Shown: positions 32,492 through 42,975 of the stretch, piece after piece
Layout: each line of letters begins with the position of its first letter
Numbering within the stretch: the first letter of the stretch is position 1
Assembly (NCBI GenBank): GCA_900170005.1
Contig: LT827128.1
Span: 3,096,168 to 3,160,167 of the forward strand
Source of the DNA: Gordonibacter massiliensis (ex Traore et al. 2017)
Lineage (GTDB): Bacteria > Actinomycetota > Coriobacteriia > Coriobacteriales > Eggerthellaceae
Reading direction: 5' to 3'
DNA length: 64,000 nt
Translations under genes and position numbers: made by a program
The notes under the pieces: generated by a model
Told to the model about the DNA's origin: nothing
The model's input: the letters and a program-made list of their open reading frames with translations, nothing else
The model's database searches: none

Positions 32492-33220
32492 ATGGCGATT
32501 GCCGTGGCAGAAAGCGCGAACGCAAGGGTCGGGAAGGCCGCGCCGGTCGTGGCAGAGCCTGTCGCCGGGAAGGCAGCGTCGGTTGCAGCAGAGCCCGTCG
32601 CGGCGGGTTCCGCAGCGGCGTGCTGCGAGGATCGGCGCATCACGCGGTCGAAGCGGGCGCTGCGCGACGCGCTCATCGAGCTCATGGAGGAGCGCGGCTT
32701 CGACGGCTTCACGGTGAACGACCTGTGCGCCCGCGCCGACTTGAATCGCGGCACGTTCTACAACCACTTCCACGACAAGGAGTCGTTGCTGGCGACGCTG
32801 GAAGACGAGGTCATGTGCGACCTCGAGCGCTTCCAGGAGCAGATGCAGGACCTCACCGTGCGCAGCCTCATGACGTACCGCGCGCGCAAGAAGCCCCTGC
32901 CGTTTCTGGTGGAGCTGTTCGACTACCTGCGTGAGCAGGGCGACTTCCTGCACGCCGTGCTGGGCCCTGGCGGCGATGTGCGCTTCGGACCGCGCCTGCG
33001 CGACTCCGTGTGCACGAACCTCGTGCAGTCCATCCTGCACGAGCGCTACCGCAACGATCCCACGCCGTTCGTGGGCTACTACGTGGCGTTCTTCGCCTCG
33101 GCGTACCTGGGCGTGATCGAGCGGTGGATAGAGACGGGCATGCGGGAAAGCTCGGAGGAGATGGCGCTCATAGCCATGCGCCTGTTTTTCATCAAGCCGG
33201 GCGAATCGATCAAACTGTAG
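32492..33220 (+). CDS. TetR/AcrR-family transcriptional regulator
   Basis: 242 residues. An Ala/Val-rich N-terminal extension of about 45 residues precedes the TetR DNA-binding domain ([22 protein letters not shown], recognition helix [11 protein letters not shown]). The C-terminal domain resembles TetR_C types of Gram-positive bacteria. The start follows AGAAAGGA. The activase gene begins 61 bp downstream on the same strand, so the regulator may respond to an acyl-CoA or related metabolite; that is inference. Confidence 0.88.
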   Translation: MAIAVAESANARVGKAAPVVAEPVAGKAASVAAEPVAAGSAAACCEDRRITRSKRALRDALIELMEERGFDGFTVNDLCARADLNRGTFYNHFHDKESLLATLEDEVMCDLERFQEQMQDLTVRSLMTYRARKKPLPFLVELFDYLREQGDFLHAVLGPGGDVRFGPRLRDSVCTNLVQSILHERYRNDPTPFVGYYVAFFASAYLGVIERWIETGMRESSEEMALIAMRLFFIKPGESIKL

Positions 33221-33281
33221 CGCTTTCGAAGCGCGCGCTTCGAAAGCTGCCGATACGAGGGAACTTGCAAAGGAGAAGGCC

Positions 33282-36200
33282 ATGGCGAACGAGCCCATGA
33301 GCACCAACGAAGATCAGACGGCGGAAGGCGCGGCGACAAGCCCCGCGTCGGCGTCGGAAGGTTCTGCGCCGAGCGTTTCGGGCGAGGCATCCAACGCGAC
33401 GAACGCTCCGGCCGTCGCCGCGAAGGAGGGCCCGACGACGAGCGTGCCGGCGGGGAGCGCTTCTGCGACGAACGCTCCGGCCGCCGCGCAGGCTCCCGCT
33501 GTCGACGCGGCGACAAGCCCCGTGTCGGCGGAGGGCACGCTGCACATCGGCATCGACGTGGGCTCCACCACGGTGAAGCTGGCCATCCTCGACGGCGAGA
33601 ACGACGTGAAGTTCTCCGTGTACCGCCGTCACCACGCCGACGTGCGCGCCACCATCGTGGAGGTGCTGGAGGAGGCCGCGGTCGATTTCGGCGGCGAGGC
33701 CATGACCATCGCCATCACGGGCTCGGGCGGCCTGCTGCTGGCCCAATGGCTGGGCGTGGAGTTCGTGCAGGAGGTCATCGCCAGCAAGACGGCCGTGGAA
33801 ACGTTTATTCCCGCCACCGATGTGGCCATCGAGCTGGGCGGCGAGGATGCGAAGATCATCTACTTCGACCAAGGCATCGAGCAGCGCATGAACGGCACGT
33901 GCGCTGGCGGCACGGGCGCGTTCATCGACCAGATGGCGGCGCTGCTGAACACCGACGCGGGCGGCTTGAACGAGCTCGCGCAGGGCGCGCGCACCATCTA
34001 CCCCATCGCCAGCCGCTGCGGGGTGTTCGCCAAGACGGACGTGCAGCCGCTGCTGAACGAGGGCGCGCGCAAGGAGGACATTGCCGCGTCCATCTTCCAG
34101 TCGGTGGTCACGCAGACCATCTCCGGTCTGGCGTGCGGCCGGCCCATCCGCGGCCATGTGGCCTTCCTGGGCGGCCCGCTGCAGTACCTCCCCGAGCTGC
34201 GCAAGCGCTTCTATGAGACGCTGCAGCTGGACGACGAGCACATCATCGTGCCCGCCAACGCCCACCTGTTCGTGGCCAACGGCTGCGCCATCGCCGGTGC
34301 GGCCAGCGAGACGGTGCGCGCCGAACGCCTGTCCGACGTGCTCGACCGCTTGAAGAACCTGGGCGACATCCAGGGCTCCGAGGTGGTGCGCCTGGACCCC
34401 TTGTTCGCCACTCCCGACGACTACGCCGCGTTCAAGAGCCGCCACGCCGCCGAGACCGTGCGCCGCGGCGACCTCATGGCCTACGAGGGCACGGCGTATC
34501 TGGGCATCGACGCCGGCTCCACCACGTTCAAGGCCGCGCTCATCGGCGAGGACGGCGCGCTTCTGTGGTCGCACTACGCCAGCAACAAGGGCGACGTGCT
34601 GGGCTGCGCGAAAGCGGCCCTCGCGGGGCTGTACAACGCCATGCCGGTGGACGAGGAAACGGGTCGCCCGCTCGTGCGCATCGGCCACGCCACGGTGACG
34701 GGCTACGGCGAGCACCTGCTGCTGGAGGCGCTGCGCGTGGACTCCGGCGAGATCGAGACGGTGGCGCACCTGCGCGGCGCGCAGGAGATGCTGCCGGGCG
34801 TGGAGTTCATCTTGGACATCGGCGGCCAGGACATGAAGTGCCTGCGCGTGAAGGACGGCGTGATCGACCACATCATGCTGAACGAGGCGTGCTCGTCCGG
34901 CTGCGGCAGCTTCATCGAGAGCTTCGCCACGGGCCTGAACCTGGACGTGGCCGAGTTCGCGCAGACGGCCATCGAGGCCGAGCGTCCCGTCGACCTGGGC
35001 AGCCGCTGCACCGTGTTCATGAACTCCCGCGTGAAGCAGGCGCAGAAGGAAGGCGCCACCGTGGGCGACATCGCCGCGGGCCTGGCCATCTCCGTTATCA
35101 AGAACGCGCTGTTCAAAGTCATCAAAATCCGCGACCCGCACGACGTGGGCACGAAGGTGATCGTGCAGGGCGGCACGTTCCTGAACGACGCCGTGCTGCG
35201 CGCGTTCGAGCAGCTGTCCGAGGTGGAGGCCGTGCGCCCTGACATCGCCGGCAACATGGGCGCGTTCGGCGCCGCCCTGCTCGCGCGCGACCGCTACCAC
35301 GAGGCCGTGGCGCGCGAGGCGCGCAAGGCCGAAGCCGGCGCCGCGTGGAGCTCCGACGACCTGAGCGAAGCGACGAGGGGAGCCGGCGCTGTCATCCAGA
35401 GCGAAGCGACCGAATCCGCTAACAATGTCATCCTGAGCGAAGCGACCGAAGGGAGCGCAGTCGAAGGATCCCGTGCGGCGTCAGCAGGAACCGCAACGGC
35501 TAGCGCCACCGGGGATCCTTCGACTGCGGCGCTACGCGCCTCCGCTCAGGATGACAAAAGGGGCGCAGTCCGTCCCGCAGGCGAAGTTGCCTCCACCTTG
35601 CTCTCCCTCGAGCAGATCGAGGCCCTTTCCCCCACGCACAAGACGGTGCGCTGCAAGGGCTGCTCGAACAGCTGCCTGCTCACGGTGAACGATTTCGGCA
35701 AGGACGACGTCACCGGCAAGCACCGCCGCTTCATCACGGGCAACCGCTGCGAGAAGGGGGCGGGCACGTTCGACGAGAACAAGAACGTCGTGCCGAACCT
35801 GTTCGAGTACAAGTCGAGCCGCCTGTTCGACGTCTACGAGCCGCTGGCCGTCGACGCGGCGCCGCGCGGCTCGGTGGGCATCCCGCGCGCGCTGAACCTA
35901 TACGAGAACTACCCGTTCTGGTTCACGTTCTTCACGAAGCTGGGCTTCCGCGTGGTGCTGTCCGACCCGTCCACGAAGAAGACCTACGAGGCCGGCATCG
36001 AGTCCATGCCGTCGGAGAGCGTGTGCTACCCGGCCAAGCTCAGCCACGGCCACATCATGAACCTGCTGGACAAGCACCCCGACTTTATCTGGTTCCCGTG
36101 CAGCAAATGGGAGCGCCAGGAGGACGAGGGTGCCGGAAACCACTTCAACTGCCCCATTGTGGCCAGCTACCCCGAGGCGCTGCGTCTGAACATCGACGAG

Positions 36201-38474
36201 CTGCGCACGTCCGACGTGCCGTTCTTGAACCCGTGGCTGCCCTACGACCAGAAAGAGCACCTGAAGAAGCGCCTGTTCGTGGAACTGGTGGAAGCGCATC
36301 CCGAGCTCATGGGCGCGCCCGGCGCGCCGACGCAGGCCGAGGTGGACGCCGCGGTGGACGCCGCGTGGGCCGAGGACGAGGCGTTCAAGCGCGACATCCG
36401 CGCGAAGGGCGAGGAGACGCTTGCCTGGATGGAAGCCACGGGCACGCACGGCATCGTGCTGGCCGGCCGGCCGTACCACAACGACCCCGAGATCAACCAC
36501 GCCATTCCCGAGCTGCTGACCAGCTTCGGCCTGGCCGTGCTCACCGAGGACTCCATCGCGCACTTAGGGATGCTGGAGCGCCCCATACGCCTGGTGGACC
36601 AGTGGATGTACCACACCCGCCTGTACGCGGCCGCGAAGGTGGCCACCGAGCGGCGCGACCTGGACCTCATCCAGCTCAACAGCTTCGGCTGCGGCCTGGA
36701 CGCGCTCACCACCGACCAGGTGCAGGAGATCATCGAGCGTGCGGGCAAGGTGTACACCGTGCTGAAGATCGACGAGGTGTCGAACCTGGGCGCGGCGCGC
36801 ATCCGCGTGCGCAGCCTGTTGGCGGCGCTGAAGGACCAGGCCGACGAGGCCGCCGAAGCCGAGCTCGTGCCGCGCGGTTGCCCGGCCATGAGCTTCGACC
36901 CCGACAAGTTCATCTCCACGCCCGATGCCGCCGTGGCCGAGAAGACCGGCGCGACGGAGGCGGCCATCGCCGAGGAGCTGGTCGAGGAGAGCGAGGCCGC
37001 CCTCAAGGCCGCGGGAGCCGCAGCCGCCGCCAACGTGCCCGCGCCGCCCGAGACGTTCACCGAGAAGGCCGCGCCCGAGGTCATCGAGCGCTTCCGCCAA
37101 CGCGAAGGCGCCTCGAGCGAATTTCCGCGCGCTGTGTTCACGCAGCAGATGAAGGACGAGGGCTACACCATCCTCTGCCCGCAGATGGCGCCCATCCACT
37201 TCGACCTGCTCGTGGAGATATTCAGCAGGGAGGGCTACAACTTCGAGCTTCTGCCGTCGGTGGACCACGGCGCGGTGGATGCGGGCCTGAAGTACGTGAA
37301 CAACGACATCTGCTATCCGTCCATCCTGGTCACCGGGCAGATCATGGAGGCCGTGATGTCGGGGCGCTACGACACCGACAAGCTGGCCGTCATCATCACG
37401 CAGACGGGCGGCGGCTGCCGCGCCACCAACTACATCTCGCTCATCCGCAAAGCGCTGGCCGCGGTGGGTCTGCCGCATATCCCGGTCATCGCGCTGTCGT
37501 TCAAGGACCTGGGGGAGGACAACCCCGGCTTCAAGGTCACGCCCAAGATGCTGCTGCAGGCCGTGTACGCGCTGGGCTACGGCGATCTGCTCATGATGTG
37601 CCTGTACCGCACGCGCCCCTACGAGGTGGAGCCGGGCAGTGCGAACCGCCTGTTCGACCACTGGATGGCCACATGCAAGGGCCAGCTGGCGCGCGGGTTG
37701 AAGCGCAGCGAGTTCAAGGACACCGTACGCCGCATCGTAGAGGACTTCGACACGCTGCCTCTGGCGGGCGAAGGCACGAAGCCGCGCGTGGGCGTGGTGG
37801 GCGAGATCCTGGTGAAGTTCCACCCCACGGCGAACAACCAGATCGTCGACGTCATCGAGCGCGAGGGCTGCGAGGCCGTGGTGCCGGGGCTTATCGAGTT
37901 CTTCCTGTTCGGCATCGCCGGCAGCATCTTCCAGAAGTACCCGCTCGGGCGTTCCGCCAAGGGCGCGTTCGGCAGCCGCATCGCGCTCAAGGTCATCGCG
38001 CAGTTCCGCGCGCCGGTGACGAACGCGCTCAAGGCGTCGAGCCGCTTCCAGCCGCCGGCGGACATCTACGAGCTGGCCGAGTACGCGAGCGAGATCTTGA
38101 GCCTGTGCAACTCGATGGGCGAGGGCTGGCTGCTCACGGCCGAGATGGTGGAGCTCATCAAGACGGGCGCGCCGAACGTGGTGTGCACGCAGCCGTTCGC
38201 CTGCCTGCCGAACCACGTGGTGGGCAAGGCCGTGATCAAGGAGCTGCGCCGCCGCTACCCCGACAGCAACATCGTGGCCGTGGACTACGACCCCGGCGCG
38301 TCGGAGGTGAACCAGCTCAACCGCATCAAGCTCATGATATCCGTGGCGAAGGCGAACCTGGCCGACAAGGAGGCCGAGGCGAAGGCGACGCGCGACCAGT
38401 TCGTGGACGCCGGCCGTCCGCACGCCGCGCAGGAGAAGATGGGCGAGCTGGAGATAGAAACCGAGAAAGCGTAG
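33282..38474 (+). CDS. Giant fused 2-hydroxyacyl-CoA dehydratase activase-related protein (BadF/BadG/HgdC family)
   Basis: 1730 residues. An Ala/Thr-rich N-terminal segment (1-85) is followed by two ASKHA ATPase domains of the HgdC/BadF type. Each has the phosphate motif ([14 protein letters not shown] and [13 protein letters not shown]) and a cluster-ligand cysteine ([13 protein letters not shown] and [13 protein letters not shown]). Next come a Cys-rich DUF2229 region and a long C-terminal part related to the HgdB-like dehydratase/activase-associated domain. Family members activate 2-hydroxyacyl-CoA dehydratases by ATP-driven electron transfer through a [4Fe-4S] cluster; the role of the fused form is not established. 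Between the second ATPase domain and DUF2229, about residues 703-765 are translated from an inserted palindromic repeat. The start follows AAGGAGAAGG. Confidence 0.88.
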   Translation: MANEPMSTNEDQTAEGAATSPASASEGSAPSVSGEASNATNAPAVAAKEGPTTSVPAGSASATNAPAAAQAPAVDAATSPVSAEGTLHIGIDVGSTTVKLAILDGENDVKFSVYRRHHADVRATIVEVLEEAAVDFGGEAMTIAITGSGGLLLAQWLGVEFVQEVIASKTAVETFIPATDVAIELGGEDAKIIYFDQGIEQRMNGTCAGGTGAFIDQMAALLNTDAGGLNELAQGARTIYPIASRCGVFAKTDVQPLLNEGARKEDIAASIFQSVVTQTISGLACGRPIRGHVAFLGGPLQYLPELRKRFYETLQLDDEHIIVPANAHLFVANGCAIAGAASETVRAERLSDVLDRLKNLGDIQGSEVVRLDPLFATPDDYAAFKSRHAAETVRRGDLMAYEGTAYLGIDAGSTTFKAALIGEDGALLWSHYASNKGDVLGCAKAALAGLYNAMPVDEETGRPLVRIGHATVTGYGEHLLLEALRVDSGEIETVAHLRGAQEMLPGVEFILDIGGQDMKCLRVKDGVIDHIMLNEACSSGCGSFIESFATGLNLDVAEFAQTAIEAERPVDLGSRCTVFMNSRVKQAQKEGATVGDIAAGLAISVIKNALFKVIKIRDPHDVGTKVIVQGGTFLNDAVLRAFEQLSEVEAVRPDIAGNMGAFGAALLARDRYHEAVAREARKAEAGAAWSSDDLSEATRGAGAVIQSEATESANNVILSEATEGSAVEGSRAASAGTATASATGDPSTAALRASAQDDKRGAVRPAGEVASTLLSLEQIEALSPTHKTVRCKGCSNSCLLTVNDFGKDDVTGKHRRFITGNRCEKGAGTFDENKNVVPNLFEYKSSRLFDVYEPLAVDAAPRGSVGIPRALNLYENYPFWFTFFTKLGFRVVLSDPSTKKTYEAGIESMPSESVCYPAKLSHGHIMNLLDKHPDFIWFPCSKWERQEDEGAGNHFNCPIVASYPEALRLNIDELRTSDVPFLNPWLPYDQKEHLKKRLFVELVEAHPELMGAPGAPTQAEVDAAVDAAWAEDEAFKRDIRAKGEETLAWMEATGTHGIVLAGRPYHNDPEINHAIPELLTSFGLAVLTEDSIAHLGMLERPIRLVDQWMYHTRLYAAAKVATERRDLDLIQLNSFGCGLDALTTDQVQEIIERAGKVYTVLKIDEVSNLGAARIRVRSLLAALKDQADEAAEAELVPRGCPAMSFDPDKFISTPDAAVAEKTGATEAAIAEELVEESEAALKAAGAAAAANVPAPPETFTEKAAPEVIERFRQREGASSEFPRAVFTQQMKDEGYTILCPQMAPIHFDLLVEIFSREGYNFELLPSVDHGAVDAGLKYVNNDICYPSILVTGQIMEAVMSGRYDTDKLAVIITQTGGGCRATNYISLIRKALAAVGLPHIPVIALSFKDLGEDNPGFKVTPKMLLQAVYALGYGDLLMMCLYRTRPYEVEPGSANRLFDHWMATCKGQLARGLKRSEFKDTVRRIVEDFDTLPLAGEGTKPRVGVVGEILVKFHPTANNQIVDVIEREGCEAVVPGLIEFFLFGIAGSIFQKYPLGRSAKGAFGSRIALKVIAQFRAPVTNALKASSRFQPPADIYELAEYASEILSLCNSMGEGWLLTAEMVELIKTGAPNVVCTQPFACLPNHVVGKAVIKELRRRYPDSNIVAVDYDPGASEVNQLNRIKLMISVAKANLADKEAEAKATRDQFVDAGRPHAAQEKMGELEIETEKA
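35391..35555. repeat. Palindromic repeat inserted in frame in the activase gene
   Basis: A complete copy of the GTCATCCTGAG repeat lies at 35427-35555 (left arm to GGATCC at 35471, right arm from 35513), preceded by a partial left arm at 35391-35417. The reading frame of the host gene stays open across it, adding a linker rich in Ala, Ser, Thr and Glu. The same repeat family occurs in non-coding sequence at 24979-25179 and 31961-32100. Confidence 0.85.
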
Positions 38475-38485
38475 GTTCGCAACCC

Positions 38486-38733
38486 GGGAGCGCGCGTTTG
38501 GGCGGTATCTTCGACATGGCCCCGTCCCGACGCTGCGGCCCGCGTTCCCGGGCTAGGTGGGGGACGGAGCCGCCGCATGCGACGACGGCAACCCCCGTAG
38601 GGGCGCTCTCCAGAGCGCCCGTTCCGGCGGAGCCGGAAAAGCAACCGAGGCTCGTGTTCTCGCGCTTCGCGCGAGCGGGCGCTCAGGAGAGCGCCCCTAC
38701 GGAGTCAACGGGGACGCAAGATCGACGGAGGCG
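38486..38733. repeat. 248-bp direct repeat, copy A
   Basis: Starts 12 bp after the activase stop. Its sequence matches copy B (42694-42941) over the full length with the same spacing and about twenty scattered differences by eye. Internally it carries inverted arms CGTAGGGGCGCTCTCC and their complement, each arm also being a self-hairpin (GGGCGCTCT/AGAGCGCCC). Confidence 0.85.
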
Positions 38734-38859
38734 CGGAAGCGGCTTGTCCGCTCGCCCGATTGGCGGTCTTTTCACCGGAAGAAAAAGCAAAAAAGCTCGC
38801 GAAACCTCATACTGGCTGATGTTTTCCGCAGGTCCGCATGGCGTATACTCGATCTGATG

Positions 38860-38995
38860 AATGCCCCCGGCCGGATCGGCGCGGGGGCGAGGCGGAGCCG
38901 CGTGAGCGGTCGGGTCCGGGAATCCTCGAAGGCGCGTTCGATCGCCGAAAAAGGGGTGCCCCTTTTGTGTTGCCTGCATTAGCAGGCAACACAAA
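38860..38995 (+). promoter_or_regulatory. Structured 5' leader of the leucine-rich surface protein gene
   Basis: Downstream of the TATACT hexamer are a GC-rich hairpin (GCCCCCG to CGGGGGC, about 38865-38890), AAAAGGGG-TG-CCCCTTTT (38949-38966), and a 14-bp perfect stem (38964-38977 with 38982-38995; TTTGTGTTGCCTGC and its complement). The last two share bases at 38964-38966 and so could be mutually exclusive. The stem ends 40 bp before the start codon. No known riboswitch class is recognised. Confidence 0.45.
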
Positions 38996-39034
38996 CCGAT
39001 CTCATCGCGCGGCCGACGGCGAGAGGGAGACGGC

Positions 39035-42000
39035 ATGGAGAAGGCTTCCATCGGCAAGAAGCTGGCGACGGCGGCGCTGTGCGCGTGCCTGGCGGCCATG
39101 GGCATTCCGGCGGCGGCGCTGGCGCAGGACGGCCCCGCGCCGGGTGCGGACACGTCCTCGGCGAACAACCCCGTAGCGGACGCTTCCGCGACGACCGCTC
39201 GCGCGCTTACGGCGGACGGCCCCGCGCCGGGCGAGGGGGAGGCCGCCCCCGTCGTCCTCGCGTCGTTCGAGGAGCCGGACCCGGCGTCCTACGACGTGGC
39301 GGCGGGCGAGGATCTGCCGAACCTGCCGCAATCGCTGTCCGCGCGGGATGGGGACGGCGCGCAAATCGTCGTGGAGGGCATCTCGTGGGAGTGCGCCGAC
39401 GACGACCCGGCAGCGCCCGGGACCCACGTGTTCGCGGCCGTGCTGCCGAAGGGCTTCGAGCCCGCGCCCGGCGCGCAAGTGCCCCAGGTGTCCGTGACCG
39501 TGGCCGAGCCGCAGGCGCCCGCGGCCCTGCCCGGCGTTGCCGCGCCGCGCGCCGTCGCCCCCGCCGCGCCCGGGAACGGGCCGGAGCTCGTGCTGGAGGT
39601 CGTCTTCAACGGCGGCGACGGCTCCGGCACCGCCATGCAGGCCGCCATCGACGAAGCGCTCGCCAAGCTCCCCGAAGGCAAGGACAGGGGCGACGTGACG
39701 GACATCGCGATGGCAGGCACCGCGACGGAGATAACCGGCGACGACTGGGCGGCGCTCAAGAACTGCTACAAGGACGGCGGCGAGTGGACCAGCCTAGCCG
39801 GTTTGGACCTGTTCGAGATGGACAAGCTGGCGGAGGTGTCGGGGGGCAACGCCCCCGACAAATTCGACAAGCTCGTCGGCCTGAAGCTCCCGGAAGGTCT
39901 CAAGACCGTCGGCGAGTACGTGTTCCAAAACTGCAGGAAGCTGGCCCTCGACAAGCTCCCCGAGAACGTCTCGTCCATCGGCCCCTTCGCGTTTAGCAAC
40001 TGCTTCGACCTGGCCCTCGCCGGGCTCCCGGACGGCGTCGAGTCCATCGACGGCTACGCGTTCGGCAACTGCAACGACCTGGCCCTCGACAGACTCCCGG
40101 ACGGTGTCGGGACCATCGGCGACTTCGCGTTCTACGGCTGCACGGGGCTCAAGGCGATGTCCTTCCCCTCCGGCCTGAAGTCCGTCGGCCAGGAGGCGTT
40201 CGAGAGTTGCATCAGCCTCGATAAGCTCTCGTTTTCCGGCGATACTCCGCCGACGCTCGGCACCGATGCCTTCAATAAGGTCGCCGTCGGCGGTACGGTG
40301 TACTGCCCGGACGCGAAGACGTACGAAGACTCGTTCGGCGCCGACGGGCCGAGCGGGTGGACGTACGCGTCCCTCTACAAGCTCGAAGTCGAATTCAACG
40401 GCGACGGCACCGCCATGCAGGATGCCATCGACGAAGCGCTCGTCGGCAAGGACAAGGGCGGCGTGAAGGACATCGTGGTGACCGGCGCCGCGACGAAGAT
40501 AGCCGGTGCCGACTGGACGGCGCTCAAGGACTGCTACAAGGATGGCGGCGAGTGGACCAGCCTGTCCGGTTTGGACCTGTTCGAGATGAACGAGCTGGGG
40601 ACGGTGTCGGGGGTCGACGGGGGTGGCGCCGCGTTCGGTAAGCTCGCTCGCGTGTGGCTCCCGGATACCCTGGGCTCCATCGGCGACTACGCGTTCTCCG
40701 GCTGTTCCAGGCTGGACATCGAATACCTGCCCGAGAGCGTCACGTCCATCGGCAACCGCACGTTCCAAGGCTGCACCAACCTGGCCCTCCGTTCGCTGTT
40801 CGAGGGCGTCAACCACGTCGGCGAATCCGCGTTCGAGGGCTGCACCAGCCTGGTCTTCGGCCGGCTCCCCGACAGCATCGAGGTCATCGAGAATTCCGCG
40901 TTCTCCGGCTGCGAGAAACTGGACCTCTCGGAGATCCCCGCGAACGTGTCCGCCATCGAACCTAAAACGTTCTACGGTTGCAAGGATCTCGAGAGGATGT
41001 CCTTCCCGGTTGGCCTGAGGTTCGTCGGCGAGAGCGCGTTCGAGGGCTGCTCCAACCTCAAGGAGCTCTCGTTCCGCAGCGACACCCCGCCGAAGCTCGA
41101 CGCGGACGCCTTCAAGGGCGTCGCCGCGGGCGGCACGGTGTACTGCCCGGACGCGAAGACGTACGAAGACTCGTTCGGCGCCAACGGGCCGAGCGGGTGG
41201 AGGTACGAGTCCTTCTACACGCTCGAGGTCACATTCGACGGCAACACCGCCATGCAGGGTGCCATCGACGCCGCGCTGGCCAAGGCCGGCAAGGGCAAGA
41301 TCGGCGCGAAGGGCATCGAGGTGAACGGCGACGCGACGAAGATAACCGGCATGCACGACTGGGGCGATCTCAAGCGCTGCTACCAACGCGACAGCGAGTG
41401 GGCCAACCTGTCGGGTCTGGACCTGTCCCGCATGGGCGAGCTGACGACGGTGTCGGGCGTCGATGAGACGCTCATCAAAGATCCCTATTACGACAGGCTC
41501 GTCGACTTGAAACTCCCGAGCGGCCTCGAGACCATCGGCGAATACGCGTTCCAAAACTGCTACAACCTCGTCCTCGACGAGCTCCCGAGAAGCCTCGGGA
41601 CCGTCGGCCAAAACGCGTTCGACAGCTGCTCGAAGCTGGCCCTCGACAAGCTTCCGAGCGGCCTTACCTCCATCGGAATCGAGGCGTTCAAGAACTGCTC
41701 CAGCCTGGCCCTCAAGGAGCTTCCCGTCGGCGTCGAGGATGTTCCCGACCGCGCGTTCCAAGGCTGCACCAGCCTGGCGCTCGCGAAGTTCCCCGCGAAC
41801 CTTTCCTCCATCGGGAAAGAGGCGTTCGCCGGCTGCAAAAAGCTGGCTATCTCGGCGCTCCCTGCGAAGGTGTCCTCCGTCGGTTCCTATGCGTTCTCCA
41901 AATGCGAGGGCCTCAAGGCGATGGTCTTCCCCTCCGGCCTGCAGTCCGTTGGCGACAACGCGTTCGAGGGCTGCTCCAACCTGGCGGCGTTCGAGTTCCA

Positions 42001-42682
42001 CGGCCCCGCGCCAACGCTTGGCGGGGGCACCTTCGCCGGCGTCCCTGCCCTCGGCGAGCTCTACTTCCCGCAGGGCGAGGACTACGTCCAAGGCGCCTTC
42101 GGCGGCGAAGCCCTGAAGGGATGGGGCTTCTACGACATGGCCCGGCGCACGCTGACCGATGCGGCCACGGGCGCGAAGGTGTCCGGTGTGCTGTCGTCCA
42201 ACGCGGGGCTGCTCGCGCAGAAGGGCGGCCTTCACCCGGCGGGCGAGTGCGATGCGTGCGACGCGATGCGTGCCCGCGAGGCGGAGGGCATGGCGCTGGC
42301 GGAGCTCTGCCTGTCGCTGGCCTCCGGGCGCCTGTGGGGCGGCGCGGAGGCGTCGATCCCGGTGGGGGCCGCCAACGACGGCCGTGAGGTCGCCGTGCTG
42401 CACTGCGCCGACGGCGTGCTGGAGGAGGCGGCCGCGAAGGTGTCCGGCGGCTACGCGTCGGGCGCGTTCTCGAGCCTGTCGCCCTTCGCGGTGGTCGCGC
42501 CCAAGGACGGCCCGACCCCGGCTCCGAAGCCGGTTCCGACTCCGGGGTCCGGTCTCTCCGCCCTCGCCGCGACCGGCGACGACCTCGGGGCGGTTCTGTG
42601 GCTCGCGCTGGCGCTCGCGCTCGCGTCGGCTGCGGCGCTGATCCTCGCCGTCGCCGTCCGCAGCAGGAGCGCTCGCCGGTAG
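39035..42682 (+). CDS. BspA-type leucine-rich repeat surface protein with LAxTG sorting signal
   Basis: 1215 residues. Signal peptide ending AALAQ, an acidic Ala/Pro-rich region to about 190, then three long blocks (about 190-450, 450-730, 730-1040). Each block has a cap of the type LKNCYKDGGEWTSLAGLDLF and a run of LRR_5 repeats such as LKTVGEYVFQNC and VTSIGNRTFQGC. Blocks 1 and 2 end with a near-identical segment around TVYCPDAKTYEDSFG. A Pro-rich linker, the sorting motif LAATG, a hydrophobic span and SRSARR end the protein. BspA-type repeats bind host matrix proteins or other bacteria in known cases. The gene is flanked by two 248-bp direct repeats. Start follows GAGAGGGAGA. Confidence 0.9.
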   Translation: MEKASIGKKLATAALCACLAAMGIPAAALAQDGPAPGADTSSANNPVADASATTARALTADGPAPGEGEAAPVVLASFEEPDPASYDVAAGEDLPNLPQSLSARDGDGAQIVVEGISWECADDDPAAPGTHVFAAVLPKGFEPAPGAQVPQVSVTVAEPQAPAALPGVAAPRAVAPAAPGNGPELVLEVVFNGGDGSGTAMQAAIDEALAKLPEGKDRGDVTDIAMAGTATEITGDDWAALKNCYKDGGEWTSLAGLDLFEMDKLAEVSGGNAPDKFDKLVGLKLPEGLKTVGEYVFQNCRKLALDKLPENVSSIGPFAFSNCFDLALAGLPDGVESIDGYAFGNCNDLALDRLPDGVGTIGDFAFYGCTGLKAMSFPSGLKSVGQEAFESCISLDKLSFSGDTPPTLGTDAFNKVAVGGTVYCPDAKTYEDSFGADGPSGWTYASLYKLEVEFNGDGTAMQDAIDEALVGKDKGGVKDIVVTGAATKIAGADWTALKDCYKDGGEWTSLSGLDLFEMNELGTVSGVDGGGAAFGKLARVWLPDTLGSIGDYAFSGCSRLDIEYLPESVTSIGNRTFQGCTNLALRSLFEGVNHVGESAFEGCTSLVFGRLPDSIEVIENSAFSGCEKLDLSEIPANVSAIEPKTFYGCKDLERMSFPVGLRFVGESAFEGCSNLKELSFRSDTPPKLDADAFKGVAAGGTVYCPDAKTYEDSFGANGPSGWRYESFYTLEVTFDGNTAMQGAIDAALAKAGKGKIGAKGIEVNGDATKITGMHDWGDLKRCYQRDSEWANLSGLDLSRMGELTTVSGVDETLIKDPYYDRLVDLKLPSGLETIGEYAFQNCYNLVLDELPRSLGTVGQNAFDSCSKLALDKLPSGLTSIGIEAFKNCSSLALKELPVGVEDVPDRAFQGCTSLALAKFPANLSSIGKEAFAGCKKLAISALPAKVSSVGSYAFSKCEGLKAMVFPSGLQSVGDNAFEGCSNLAAFEFHGPAPTLGGGTFAGVPALGELYFPQGEDYVQGAFGGEALKGWGFYDMARRTLTDAATGAKVSGVLSSNAGLLAQKGGLHPAGECDACDAMRAREAEGMALAELCLSLASGRLWGGAEASIPVGAANDGREVAVLHCADGVLEEAAAKVSGGYASGAFSSLSPFAVVAPKDGPTPAPKPVPTPGSGLSALAATGDDLGAVLWLALALALASAAALILAVAVRSRSARR

Positions 42683-42693
42683 GGCAGAGGGCG

Positions 42694-42941
42694 GGGAGCG
42701 CGCGTTCGGGCGGTACCTTCGACATGGCCCCGCCCCGACGCTGCGGCCCGCGTTCCCAGGCTAGGTGGGGGACGGAGCCGTCGTATACGACGACGGTAAC
42801 CCCCGTAGGGGCGCTCTCCAGAGCGCCCGTTCCGGCGAAGCCGGAAAAGCAACCGCAACCTGCGTTCTCGCGCTGCGCGCGAGCGGGCGCTCTGGAGAGC
42901 GCCCCTACGGAGTCAACGGGGATGTAAGATCGACCGAGGCG
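42694..42941. repeat. 248-bp direct repeat, copy B
   Basis: Second copy of the repeat at 38486-38733, same orientation, starting 11 bp after the stop of the surface protein gene and ending 34 bp before the permease gene. The two copies bracket exactly one gene. Confidence 0.85.
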
Positions 42942-42975
42942 GCAATATCGACGGGCGTGTTGCCTTCGTGCTGCG

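Larger units (their letters stand above)
38475..39034. other. Intergenic region before the leucine-rich surface protein
   Basis: 560 bp: the 248-bp direct repeat copy A, then about 100 bp with a TATACT hexamer (38844-38849), then a structured leader. No gene is seen. Confidence 0.65.

Noticed and set aside
36023-38857. 944-codon frame overlapping the activase on the same strand
   Set aside because: Arginine-rich frame shadow of the activase gene; it even continues through the 248-bp repeat.
38860-38995. c-di-GMP or cobalamin riboswitch in the leader of the leucine-rich gene
   Set aside because: The hairpins lack the conserved core bases of either class.
39794-42403. 869-codon minus-strand frame opposite the leucine-rich protein
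   Set aside because: Its apparent repeats mirror the real leucine-rich repeats on the plus strand; no start signals.
42694-42941. Treating the 248-bp repeats as ends of an insertion sequence
   Set aside because: No transposase between them, direct rather than inverted orientation, and the enclosed gene is a surface protein.
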